In this document: one piece after another, positions 1 through 5,742 of the stretch
How the letters are laid out: each line of letters begins with the position of its first letter
How positions within the stretch are numbered: the stretch's first letter is position 1
Origin: an uncultured Ruminococcus sp.
GTDB lineage: Bacteria > Bacillota > Clostridia > Oscillospirales > CAG-272
Length of the DNA: 5,742 nt
Assembly: GCA_902766575.1 (NCBI GenBank)
Contig: CACXED010000319.1
Location: 1 to 5,742 of the forward strand
Direction: 5' to 3'
Program-made: the position numbers and the translations under genes
Notes under the pieces: generated by a model
Seen by the model: only the letters and a program-made list of their open reading frames with translations
Database searches by the model: none
What the model was told of the DNA's origin: nothing

Positions 1-23
1 TCATACTTCACAAAAATCCTTGA

Positions 24-128
24 CAGGGGCGGTACCCTGCCGCAGTTGCAAAGCAACTGATCGGATTCTTTGTATCGTCTGACGAAAGAATCTGAGGACT
101 TGCAAAGCAAGTCCTGCGTATCTGCGCA
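24..128. repeat. Cluster of tandem hairpins, possible REP-like element or structured RNA
   Basis: Bases 24-128 consist almost entirely of consecutive inverted repeats. Three are strong: CAGTTGC/GCAACTG at 43-59 with an AAA loop; an 11-bp arm pair at 61-71/85-95 with one G-T pair and a small inner stem 76-78/82-84; and GGACTTGC/GCAAGTCC at 96-114, again with an AAA loop. Two weaker ones flank them: CAGGG/CCCTG at 24-39 and TGCG/CGCA at 115-128. The first and third strong hairpins share the core TTGCAAAGCAA (46-56 and 100-110). None is followed by a T tract, so they are not ordinary terminators. The single G-T pair (63/93) is a wobble only in + strand RNA, a slight hint for that strand. I do not recognise a named RNA family or riboswitch. 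The block could be a dispersed palindromic repeat, a processed leader RNA of the downstream operon, or the end of an element that starts left of the window. Confidence 0.55.
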
Positions 129-172
129 CTTAGAATTGTGTGGTATTGCCTTTACAGTCAAGGTGATTCTCT

Positions 173-754
173 ATGAATCTGCCAAATAAGCTCTCGCTCG
201 CGAGAGTTATCATGGTTCCGCTGTTCATGGCGGCAGTCGTGCTTCCCATCTTTCCCGACACCTGGTCGAGGATCATCGGCGCGGCGATATTCATCCTCAC
301 CGCGCTCACCGATATGCTCGACGGCATGATCGCGCGCAAATACAACATGATCACCGACTTCGGCAAATTCATCGACCCCCTTGCCGACAAGTTCATGATC
401 TTCGGCGCGATGCTCGCGATACTCTGCAAGTACGATTATCTCCGTCCGGTGTTCGTCTGGGTCGCGCTGACAGTCATTTTCCGCGAGCTCGCCGTCACCT
501 CGATGCGCATGATAGTCTCAAAGGCGTCGGGCATAGTCGTCGCCGCCGCATGGCTCGGCAAGGGCAAGACCGTGACCCAGATAATCTGCGTCCTGACCAT
601 TCTCCTCGAGCCGGTGATATTCCCCGCTTCGTCGGTTATCTGCGAGCTTCATCTGCTCTCCTACATCACGATGGCGCTGATGACGGTCATGACTATCTGG
701 TCGGGAATCAACTACTTCAGAGCTTACTGGAAGTTCCTCGATCCGACCAAGTGA
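173..754 (+). CDS. pgsA: CDP-diacylglycerol--glycerol-3-phosphate 3-phosphatidyltransferase
   Basis: This integral membrane enzyme makes phosphatidylglycerophosphate from CDP-diacylglycerol and glycerol 3-phosphate, the committed step to phosphatidylglycerol and cardiolipin. The 193-residue product has the usual family length. It carries the complete CDP-alcohol phosphatidyltransferase signature D-G-x2-A-R-x8-G-x3-D-x3-D at residues 50-72 (D50, G51, A54, R55, G64, D68, D72), preceded by D47. The N-terminal NLPNKLSLARVIMVP and the later GKGKTVTQ (129-136) are typical of PgsA rather than of phosphatidylserine or phosphocholine synthases. Several hydrophobic spans follow (about 11-27, 33-47, 73-86, 92-104, 136-152, 160-177). 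The ATG is set by AAGGTGA at 160-166, six bases upstream. It is the first gene of a + strand cluster, and the TraX-like gene begins one base after its stop. The reaction is assigned from family signature only, but the match is complete. Confidence 0.94.
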   Translation: MNLPNKLSLARVIMVPLFMAAVVLPIFPDTWSRIIGAAIFILTALTDMLDGMIARKYNMITDFGKFIDPLADKFMIFGAMLAILCKYDYLRPVFVWVALTVIFRELAVTSMRMIVSKASGIVVAAAWLGKGKTVTQIICVLTILLEPVIFPASSVICELHLLSYITMALMTVMTIWSGINYFRAYWKFLDPTK

Positions 755-755
755 G

Positions 756-1457
756 ATGGAGAAAAAGACCGGGCTCGACCGCTTCACGCTAAAGAGCATA
801 GCTTTGGCGGCGATGCTTGTCGACCACATCGCGGCGGTCTTTCTGCCGGGATATGGATGGATATACTATATCTGCCGCTTCATAGGCAGGATGACCGCGC
901 CGATCATGTGCTTCTTTCTCACCGAGGGCTTTATCCACACCTCGTCGAGAAAGAAATATATCCTGCGGATGGCGGTCTTTGCGCTGATAGCTCAGCCCGC
1001 CTACACGCTCGCTTTTTACGGAGAGCTGCTGTCCCCGCATTTCAGCATGATAAGCACGCTCTGTATCTCGCTTGTGATGCTCTGCTGTCTTGAGAAGATA
1101 AAGCCTCTGTGGCTGAAAATTCTTGCGGTCGGGCTTCTGGTGCTGACGACATATCCCTGCGACTGGGGAATCTACGCGCCGGTGATGGTGCTCGGCTTCT
1201 ATCTGATGCGTGAGCGGGGGATACTGCGGCTGTCGGTGCTCGGAGTGATCTCGGTCGGAATGGTTGTCATGTATGGGCTTGCGATGGGAGTGCCGGGCGC
1301 GTTCATGCACTGTGGAATGATAGCGTCGCTGGCGCTTCTGAGTCTCTACAACGGCGAGCGCGGGCCGGGCGGCAGAGCCGCGAAGTGGTTCTTCTACATC
1401 TTTTATCCGGCGCATCTGTATGTTATTTATATCGTCGGGCGGATAGTGTTCTGCTGA
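756..1457 (+). CDS. TraX family multi-pass membrane protein, putative acyltransferase
   Basis: This 233-residue polytopic membrane protein resembles the TraX family, whose F-plasmid member N-acetylates pilin. Chromosomal copies in Firmicutes have no established substrate. Family features visible are an N-terminal LDRFTLK leading into a first span with MLVDHI (D23, H24), the block R41-x3-R45-x3-P49-x7-EGF-x-HT (57-62), DWGIYAPVM at 136-144 and a C-terminal FYPAHLYVIYIV (216-227). About eight hydrophobic spans can be drawn. The ATG lies one base after the pgsA stop and there is no good ribosome binding site before it, which suggests translational coupling to pgsA. The next internal Met (residue 20) would cut into the first span, so this start is preferred. 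No conjugation gene is nearby, so a pilin role is unlikely; acylation of an envelope component is a guess. The family call is firm but the function is not, so no gene symbol is given. Confidence 0.85.
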   Translation: MEKKTGLDRFTLKSIALAAMLVDHIAAVFLPGYGWIYYICRFIGRMTAPIMCFFLTEGFIHTSSRKKYILRMAVFALIAQPAYTLAFYGELLSPHFSMISTLCISLVMLCCLEKIKPLWLKILAVGLLVLTTYPCDWGIYAPVMVLGFYLMRERGILRLSVLGVISVGMVVMYGLAMGVPGAFMHCGMIASLALLSLYNGERGPGGRAAKWFFYIFYPAHLYVIYIVGRIVFC

Positions 1458-1481
1458 CGCTTCCGTTTTGGGAGGAAAGCT

Positions 1482-2267
1482 ATGAATATTCACAACGAAA
1501 GACTTTACCACATCGGAATAACCCCGGCTCAGGGCGCGAGAGCCGCTATAATCTGCGGCGATCCCGGCAGAGTCGAGTCTATTGCCGAGCTCTGCGACGG
1601 CTGCGCGCCGCTCGCTTCGAACCGCGAGTACACCTCCTTTGAGGCTGACCTCGGCGACGAGCGCATCCTCGTCATGAGCCACGGCATCGGCGGCCCCTCG
1701 ACCGCGATCTGCATCGAGGAGCTTTACATGGCGGGCGTGAGGACTATCATCCGCGTCGGGACCTGCGGCGGAATGGCGAAAACCGTAAAGTCCGGCGACC
1801 TTGTGATAGCCTCGTCGGCAATCCGCGCCGAGGGGACCTCGCGAGAGTATCTTCCTATCGAGTTCCCGGCAGTTGCGGATTTTGACGTCACCGAGGCTCT
1901 GCGCGACGAGGCGAGAGCGCTGTCGCTGCCTTATCACGTCGGAGTGGTTCACTGCAAGGACTCGTTCTACGGTCAGCACTCGCCGGAGCGTATGCCGGTC
2001 GCCGACGAGCTTTTGTCAAAGTGGCGGGCATGGATAGCCGGCGGCGCGCTTGCGTCGGAGATGGAGACGGCTGCGCTGTTCTGCGTCTCGGCGTCGCTCG
2101 GGATAAGGTCGGGCGCGGTGCTCCGGGCGCTCTGGAATCAGGAGACCTGCGAGGACTCAGCCGCCGCTCCGGTCATTCCGTCCGACGAGCTTTCGGCGGC
2201 TTGCGTCGAAGACGCAATGTCGTCGGCAATTACCGCCGTCGGCGCGATGAGACGTCTGCTTAACTGA
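1482..2267 (+). CDS. udp: Uridine phosphorylase
   Basis: This cytosolic enzyme of pyrimidine salvage cleaves uridine with phosphate to uracil and ribose 1-phosphate. The 261-residue protein lines up with the NP-I nucleoside phosphorylase fold and, through the first half, almost residue for residue with E. coli Udp. Phosphate site residues are G26 and R30 in GDPGR, R48 in NREY, and R91 and T94 in RVGT. Ribose binding is by E193-M194-E195. The uracil-recognition segment FYGQHSPERMP (162-172) has F162, Q165 and an Arg at 170, which points to uridine rather than purine substrates; purine phosphorylases lack this Gln/Arg pair. GGPSTA at 70-75 and EFPAVADF at 127-134 are also typical. The start is set by GGGAGG at 1470-1475, six bases before ATG, much stronger than the sites of the two genes upstream. 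The 24-base gap to the TraX-like gene and the following terminator make it the last gene of the cluster. Confidence 0.92.
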   Translation: MNIHNERLYHIGITPAQGARAAIICGDPGRVESIAELCDGCAPLASNREYTSFEADLGDERILVMSHGIGGPSTAICIEELYMAGVRTIIRVGTCGGMAKTVKSGDLVIASSAIRAEGTSREYLPIEFPAVADFDVTEALRDEARALSLPYHVGVVHCKDSFYGQHSPERMPVADELLSKWRAWIAGGALASEMETAALFCVSASLGIRSGAVLRALWNQETCEDSAAAPVIPSDELSAACVEDAMSSAITAVGAMRRLLN

Positions 2268-2288
2268 GCTTTTATATATGACGAACAA

Positions 2289-2320
2289 AAGGGACTGCGT
2301 TTCGGCAGTCCCTTGGTTTT
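2289..2320 (+). terminator. Bidirectional intrinsic terminator between udp and the lipoprotein gene
   Basis: A perfect 10-bp stem AAGGGACTGC (2289-2298) / GCAGTCCCTT (2305-2314) has a six-base loop. On the + strand it is followed by GGTTTTATT, and on the - strand the stem runs directly into TTTTG. It lies 21 bases after the udp stop and, on the other strand, just past the lipoprotein stop (2319-2321), so one hairpin can serve both convergent transcripts. The + strand U tract begins inside the last codon of the opposing gene. Confidence 0.88.
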
Positions 2321-3059
2321 ATTCGGTATTGTCTCCGTAGTCGCAGGAGACGAGTTCGATTTCAAGAAAGCGCGAGCGTTCTTCGCCCGGACCGTAAATA
2401 CCGGATTTTACCTGTTCGTATGGATAATATTTGTCCTCAACGACGGTCAGTCTGATTCTTGCCGAAGCCTTTGGGCGCTCATATAAATCATAGGCGGTGA
2501 CGTTCAGAAAATATTCGCGGTCGGTCAGCGTATCGCGGGTGATTATCAGACCCTCGGAGGTATATCGTCCGATCGGGCAGACGTTCAGGTTCATCGGCGA
2601 CCGGGTTCTGAAGCTGTTCTCCTGCGCCATTGTGAAGAAATCGGTCGAATCGGGCTTGCTGACGCTGTGAGCCAGTCTGATGCGGTCGTCGTCCGCCGGA
2701 TCGGTTGAGACCTCTACATATCCGTCAAAGTCGAGGCGGATGTTGAGATTGTGCTGATAATCAAAGCCGAGCGGCGCGCAGATACGCGGCTTTCCTATTT
2801 CGAGAACGGTCGGAACAAAAATATCATTGGCTGAGAGTTTATCGCCGGTTGACGTCAGATAGCAACCGAAATTCTGAAGATCAGTCCCGTCGTAGGTGAA
2901 ATAGCCCTCGGGGAGATCTTCTTTCTGAGCGTATACGCTGACCTTCAGAAGCTCTGCCGCTTCATTCGGTTGTTCAAGCTCCTCGCGGTCGGTATAAGCG
3001 CAGGAGGTCAGAAAACAGCTCAGTACGAGAAAAGGCAGGAATTTTTTTATTTTGAGCAT
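2319..3059 (-). CDS. Uncharacterised lipoprotein
   Basis: I do not recognise this 246-residue protein. It begins with a classic lipoprotein signal: positive MLKIKK, a hydrophobic stretch (7-16) and a lipobox LTSC with the lipidated Cys at residue 20. It is therefore expected to be anchored on the outer face of the cytoplasmic membrane. The next two residues are Ala-Tyr, followed by an acidic, probably flexible linker (about 22-37). The rest is rich in alternating polar and hydrophobic stretches, suggesting beta structure. Residues 180-208 (REYFLNVTAYDLYERP, then ARIRLTVVED) resemble the last strands of an Ig-like or cadherin-like domain, but this is inference from pattern only. Three other Cys occur, at 66, 94, 161, with a fourth at 239 near the C-terminus. 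The start is fixed by the signal peptide; the ribosome site (GAAGAA, about 8 bases before ATG) is weak. It has a very strong promoter of its own and ends at the shared terminator. Confidence 0.8.
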   Translation of the reverse strand: MLKIKKFLPFLVLSCFLTSCAYTDREELEQPNEAAELLKVSVYAQKEDLPEGYFTYDGTDLQNFGCYLTSTGDKLSANDIFVPTVLEIGKPRICAPLGFDYQHNLNIRLDFDGYVEVSTDPADDDRIRLAHSVSKPDSTDFFTMAQENSFRTRSPMNLNVCPIGRYTSEGLIITRDTLTDREYFLNVTAYDLYERPKASARIRLTVVEDKYYPYEQVKSGIYGPGEERSRFLEIELVSCDYGDNTE

Positions 3060-3127
3060 GATAATTCTTCAAGTAATTCTGTCGGCGGTGTTTCGGCGTC
3101 ACGGTATATTCAAGGACTTGCAGCTAA

Positions 3128-3156
3128 ATTATACCATATATCATGCTGGCTGTCAA
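3128..3156 (-). promoter_or_regulatory. Consensus SigA-type promoter for the lipoprotein gene
   Basis: On the - strand, TTGACA (3151-3156) and TATAAT (3128-3133) are both perfect matches to the housekeeping consensus, separated by exactly 17 bases. A TG one base before the -10 adds an extended -10 element. Transcription should start near 3121, giving a leader of about 60 bases before the lipoprotein ATG at 3059. No operator-like palindrome overlaps the two boxes. Confidence 0.88.
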
Positions 3157-3232
3157 CATATAATACGTGTAAAAAGAAAAACCGGGATTTAGTACAAATG
3201 TCGTATGATGCCGTTGTATAAAATCTCCAAAA

Positions 3233-3409
3233 TCAATGCGCCTGATTATCTTTCGTCCCTTTAAGGCGGTAAGAGGATGGATCGAGCTGATAATATCCGA
3301 CCTGTTTTTCGTCGTTCGGCTTGTCTTTATCCGGCAGCAGACTGCCCACGAGCATCGCGCAGACAATGAATATCGCGGTAGCTATATTTCTGGCTATAGA
3401 TTCAAGCAT
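3233..3409 (-). CDS. Small single-span membrane protein, unknown function
   Basis: This 58-residue protein starts MLESIARN, has one hydrophobic span (about residues 9-25, with Ala, Ile, Val and one Cys at 17), then a charged stretch DKDKPNDEK (27-35) and a Tyr-containing tail ending in NQAH. I recognise no family. The start at 3407-3409 is chosen because AGGAG (3417-3421) sits seven bases upstream. The frame stays open to a Met at 3451, but that longer version would begin inside a hairpin and would place the ribosome site inside the coding sequence. Of the competing frames here, only this one has a credible ribosome site and a sensible membrane topology. Four of its five lysines are AAA, unlike the neighbouring nifJ. 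It lies between the nifJ terminator and the lipoprotein promoter, on the same strand as both, with its own -10 box and a hairpin leader. No clear terminator follows it, so read-through into the lipoprotein gene is possible. Confidence 0.7.
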   Translation of the reverse strand: MLESIARNIATAIFIVCAMLVGSLLPDKDKPNDEKQVGYYQLDPSSYRLKGTKDNQAH

Positions 3410-3422
3410 CGTTTTTCTCCTG

Positions 3423-3455
3423 AAAAAAGTAGTGCCTCCAACCGGAGACACTACT
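3423..3455 (-). terminator. Terminator-like hairpin in the leader of the small membrane protein
   Basis: As - strand RNA, AGUAGUGUCUCC (3455-3444) pairs with GGAGGCACUACU (3439-3428) around a GGUU loop, giving a continuous 12-bp stem with a single U-G wobble. Five further U residues follow directly (3427-3423), and the ribosome site AGGAG starts two bases after them. Read on the + strand, the wobble becomes a C-A mismatch, so the structure is better formed in - strand RNA. It has the form of an intrinsic terminator, yet nifJ already has a stronger one upstream and this one sits just inside the 5' leader of the 58-residue protein. It may be an attenuator, an end for a very short RNA, or a 5' stabilising hairpin. 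Confidence 0.7.
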
Positions 3456-3474
3456 ATTATTTTTCTGCCGCAGG

Positions 3475-3503
3475 ATTATATAAGTGGTAAAATAATGCTC
3501 ATT
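3475..3503 (-). promoter_or_regulatory. Probable promoter for the small membrane protein
   Basis: On the - strand a perfect TATAAT lies at 3475-3480, between the nifJ terminator and the leader hairpin. The -35 region is poor: the hexamers at 16 to 18 bases spacing match TTGACA at no more than about half the positions. An inverted repeat TGCTC/GAGCA (3496-3500 and 3509-3513) overlaps this weak -35 and could be an activator or repressor site, although five-base arms are short enough to arise by chance. Transcription would start near 3466-3469, about ten bases before the hairpin. Confidence 0.5.
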
Positions 3504-3512
3504 CCCGAGAGC

Positions 3513-3545
3513 AAAAAAATGTCCGCCGTGAGGCGGACATTTTTT
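3513..3545 (-). terminator. Intrinsic terminator of nifJ
   Basis: A perfect stem ATGTCCGCC/GGCGGACAT (3532-3540 pairing with 3519-3527) has a four-base loop, extended on both sides by A and T runs. On the - strand it ends in seven T residues and begins 13 bases after the nifJ stop codon. It is the strongest terminator in the window and separates nifJ from the small membrane protein gene. Confidence 0.92.
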
Positions 3546-3557
3546 ATTTTAGGAAAA

Positions 3558-5742
3558 TTACTTCTCCTCGGGTGCGTAGAGGGCAGCGAGTCTGGTCAGT
3601 CTGTCGTACTTAGCCTTAGCGTTAGCCTCAGCCTTTGCGAAGAGCTGCTCGGCGCGCTCCGGGAACGCGAGTGCGAGACGGCTGTAACGGGTCTCGGACT
3701 TGATGAAGTCGATGTAGGAAGCGGTAGGAGCCTTGGAATCGAGCGAGAAGGGATTCTTACCCTCAGCCTTGAGAGCCGGGTTGAATCTGAACATCTGCCA
3801 GTAACCAGCCTCAACGGCGCGCTTCATCTCGAGCTGGCAGTTGGTCATGCCGCCCTTGACGCCGTGCATTTCGCAGGGTGCGTAGCCGATGATGATCGAA
3901 GGTCCGTGATATGCCTCAGCCTCGGCCATAGCCTTGAGGGTCTGGTTCATATCCGCGCCCATAGCGACCTGTGCGACGTAGACGTAGCCGTAGGACATAG
4001 CGATCTCGGCGAGGTTCTTCTTGCCGATAGCCTTACCTGCCGCTGCGAACTGTGCGACCTGACCGATGTTCGAAGCCTTGGAAGCCTGTCCGCCGGTGTT
4101 GGAGTAAACCTCGGTATCGAATACCATGATGTTTACATCCTCGCCCGAAGCGATGACATGGTCGAGACCGCCGAAGCCGATATCATATGCCCAGCCGTCG
4201 CCGCCGAAGATCCATACCGACTTCTTTGCGAGGTAATCCTTGTCTGCGAGGACTTCCCTTGCGATCGGGCAGCCTGCCTGTGCAGCCTTTTCGAGCTCGA
4301 CGATGAGAGCCTCTGCAGCGGGAGTGTTGGCAGCGCCGTCGTCCTTGGTGTCGAGGAACGCCTTAGCGGCAGCCTTGAACTCATCGGAGGACTTCTCGGA
4401 GTTCATGCACTCCTCGACCTTAGCGATAAGGCGGTTGCGGATGGTCTTCTGACCGAGGTAGATACCGAGACCGTGCTCGGCGTTGTCCTCGAACAGCGAG
4501 TTAGCCCATGCCGGACCCTTGCCGGTTTCCTTGTTGACGGTGTAGGGAGTTGCAGGTGCGGAGCCGCCCCAGATGGACGAGCATCCGGTTGCGTTCGAGA
4601 TGTACATTCTCTCGCCGAACAGCTGAGTTACAAGGCGAGCGTAAGAGGTCTCGGCGCAGCCTGCGCAGGAGCCGGAGAACTCAAGCAGCGGCTGCTTGAA
4701 CTGGCTTCCCTTGACGGTGGTGTTGATGAGCTCCTTCTTCTCGGAGACGTTAGCGACAGCGTAGTCGAAAGCTGCCTGCTGATCGAGCTGGCTCTCCTGA
4801 GGAGCCATCTTGAGAGCGAACTTGTCGGTGCCGTCCTTCTCGGCCTTTGCGTTGACCGGGCAGGCCTTGACGCAGAGAGTACATCCCATACAGTCAAGCG
4901 GGCTTACCGACATGGAGAACTTGTAATTGGTCTTGAGGACCGGCTTTGCAGCGAACTTGGTCGACGCGGGAGCCTTTGCAGCCTCGTCCTCGGTCATAGC
5001 GAAAGGACGGATGGTTGCGTGCGGGCAGACGAACGCGCAGCTGTTACACTGGATGCAGTTTTCGGGAATCCAGGTGGGAACGGTGACAGCGACGCCGCGC
5101 TTCTCGTAAGCGGCTGCGCCCTGCGGGAAGGTACCGTCAGCCATGCCCTCGAATGCGGAGACAGGGAGAGAATCGCCGTTCATCTTGGAGACGGGAGTTA
5201 CGATCTCGTTGACGAACTTGACGAGCTCGGGACGCTTGCCGGTAGCGGGCTTTTCGGGCTCTGCGTCGACAGCGGTCTTCCAGCTCTCGGGAACGTCGAT
5301 CTTGACGAGCGCGTTTACGCCGGCGTCGATAGCGTTGTAGTTCATCTGAACGACAGCGTCGCCCTTCTTTGCGTAGGACTTCTTAGCCATGTACTTCATG
5401 TACTCTACAGCCTGGTCGATCGGGAGGATCTTGGCGAGAGCGAAGAACGCGGACTGGAGGATCGTGTTGGTGCGCTTGCCCATACCGATCTCGATAGCCT
5501 TGTCGATAGCGTTGACGGTGTAGAACTGGATGTTGTTGTTGGCGATGTACTGCTTGCACTCAGCGGGGAGATGCTTGTCGAGCTCCTCGGGAGTCCACTG
5601 GCAGTTGAGCATGAAGATTCCGCCCGGCTTTACGTCGTTGACGATCTTGTAGCCCTTAAGAATGTAGGACGGGTTATGACATGCAACGAAGTCAGCCTTG
5701 GTGATGTAGTAAGAAGACTTGATGGGCTTATCGCCGAAACGA
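3558..5742 (-). CDS. nifJ: Pyruvate:ferredoxin (flavodoxin) oxidoreductase, C-terminal part, 5' end beyond the window
   Basis: This cytosolic enzyme converts pyruvate and CoA to acetyl-CoA and CO2 and reduces ferredoxin. The window holds the last 727 residues of a protein usually near 1,170-1,200, so the N-terminal pyrimidine-binding domain and start are missing. The visible part begins RFGDKPIKSSYYITKADFV within the gamma-type domain. Two 4Fe-4S motifs follow in a ferredoxin-like domain: CIQCNSCAFVCP (partial residues 229-240) and CMGCTLCVKACP (284-295). The proximal cluster ligands are C359 and C362 in SCAGC, C387 in ATGCSS and C623 in YAPCEMHG. Thiamine diphosphate/Mg binding is by GGDGW (513-517) through NTGGQ (548-552). 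All expected cofactor residues for this half are intact. Met at 5610-5612 is internal, since homology continues upstream without a break. Codon use is strongly biased: all six lysines in the first 43 visible codons are AAG, as expected for an abundant enzyme. A strong terminator follows. Confidence 0.96.
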   Translation of the reverse strand, partial: RFGDKPIKSSYYITKADFVACHNPSYILKGYKIVNDVKPGGIFMLNCQWTPEELDKHLPAECKQYIANNNIQFYTVNAIDKAIEIGMGKRTNTILQSAFFALAKILPIDQAVEYMKYMAKKSYAKKGDAVVQMNYNAIDAGVNALVKIDVPESWKTAVDAEPEKPATGKRPELVKFVNEIVTPVSKMNGDSLPVSAFEGMADGTFPQGAAAYEKRGVAVTVPTWIPENCIQCNSCAFVCPHATIRPFAMTEDEAAKAPASTKFAAKPVLKTNYKFSMSVSPLDCMGCTLCVKACPVNAKAEKDGTDKFALKMAPQESQLDQQAAFDYAVANVSEKKELINTTVKGSQFKQPLLEFSGSCAGCAETSYARLVTQLFGERMYISNATGCSSIWGGSAPATPYTVNKETGKGPAWANSLFEDNAEHGLGIYLGQKTIRNRLIAKVEECMNSEKSSDEFKAAAKAFLDTKDDGAANTPAAEALIVELEKAAQAGCPIAREVLADKDYLAKKSVWIFGGDGWAYDIGFGGLDHVIASGEDVNIMVFDTEVYSNTGGQASKASNIGQVAQFAAAGKAIGKKNLAEIAMSYGYVYVAQVAMGADMNQTLKAMAEAEAYHGPSIIIGYAPCEMHGVKGGMTNCQLEMKRAVEAGYWQMFRFNPALKAEGKNPFSLDSKAPTASYIDFIKSETRYSRLALAFPERAEQLFAKAEANAKAKYDRLTRLAALYAPEEK

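Noticed and set aside
20..48. TTGACA at 20-25 as a -35 box for pgsA
   Set aside because: No -10-like hexamer occurs at 16-18 bases spacing, where CAGTTG-type hairpin sequence lies instead.
24..128. CRISPR array or phage attachment site in the hairpin cluster
   Set aside because: The shared core is only 11 bases, occurs twice, and there are no regular spacers, cas genes or integrase.
131..136. TAGAAT as the -10 box of a pgsA promoter
   Set aside because: It matches five of six positions, but no acceptable -35 lies upstream; that position is the third hairpin arm. It may be real but cannot be supported.
789..1979. Long open frame of 396 codons on the - strand
   Set aside because: It lies opposite the TraX-like gene and udp, crosses their junction, is rich in Arg and His as expected of an antisense reading of GC-rich codons, and has no family signature. 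Both + strand genes are well supported.
3410..3451. N-terminal extension of the small membrane protein to an upstream Met
   Set aside because: The added 14 residues would be encoded by the hairpin, U tract and ribosome site; the start at 3409 has a well-placed AGGAG.
3236..3490. Open frames on the + strand and a second - strand frame (3124-3366) over the small gene
   Set aside because: Neither has a ribosome site or a plausible protein pattern, and the - strand one runs over the lipoprotein promoter. They look like shadows.
5610..5612. Met codon as the start of the pyruvate:ferredoxin oxidoreductase
   Set aside because: The same frame is open to the window edge and the 43 residues before it match the enzyme family, so the Met is internal and the gene is simply cut by the window.

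Overview
The window fits a low-to-mid GC anaerobic member of the Clostridia, most likely an Oscillospirales/Ruminococcaceae-type gut Firmicute. The reasons are a single-chain pyruvate:ferredoxin oxidoreductase with clostridial-type architecture, strong GGAGG-type ribosome binding sites, SigA-like promoters, compact intrinsic terminators and a chromosomal TraX-family gene. The genus cannot be fixed from sequence alone.

Layout. Bases 1-172 hold no gene but carry an unusual run of back-to-back hairpins (about 24-128). Bases 173-2267 (+) hold three tightly packed genes: pgsA (phosphatidylglycerophosphate synthase), a TraX-family membrane protein starting one base after pgsA stops, and udp (uridine phosphorylase) with its own strong ribosome binding site. 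They end at a bidirectional intrinsic terminator (2289-2320). That terminator also closes the convergent gene at 2319-3059 (-), an unrecognised lipoprotein transcribed from a perfect-consensus promoter at 3128-3156. Bases 3233-3409 (-) encode a 58-residue single-span membrane protein. Its leader has a TATAAT box and a terminator-like hairpin directly against the ribosome binding site. From 3558 to the right edge (-) lies the C-terminal ~60% of pyruvate:ferredoxin oxidoreductase (nifJ/por), followed by its own strong terminator at 3513-3545.

How they work together. The + operon combines anionic phospholipid synthesis, a polytopic membrane protein of probable acyltransferase type and pyrimidine nucleoside salvage. 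Only the first two look coupled by position. nifJ supplies acetyl-CoA and reduced ferredoxin from pyruvate and has the biased codon use of a very highly expressed gene. The lipoprotein and the small membrane protein are the uncharacterised part of the window. Most genes here are ordinary. The least explained signals are the hairpin array at the left edge and the hairpin-gated leader of the small membrane protein. No mobile element gene, CRISPR array, tRNA or rRNA was seen.
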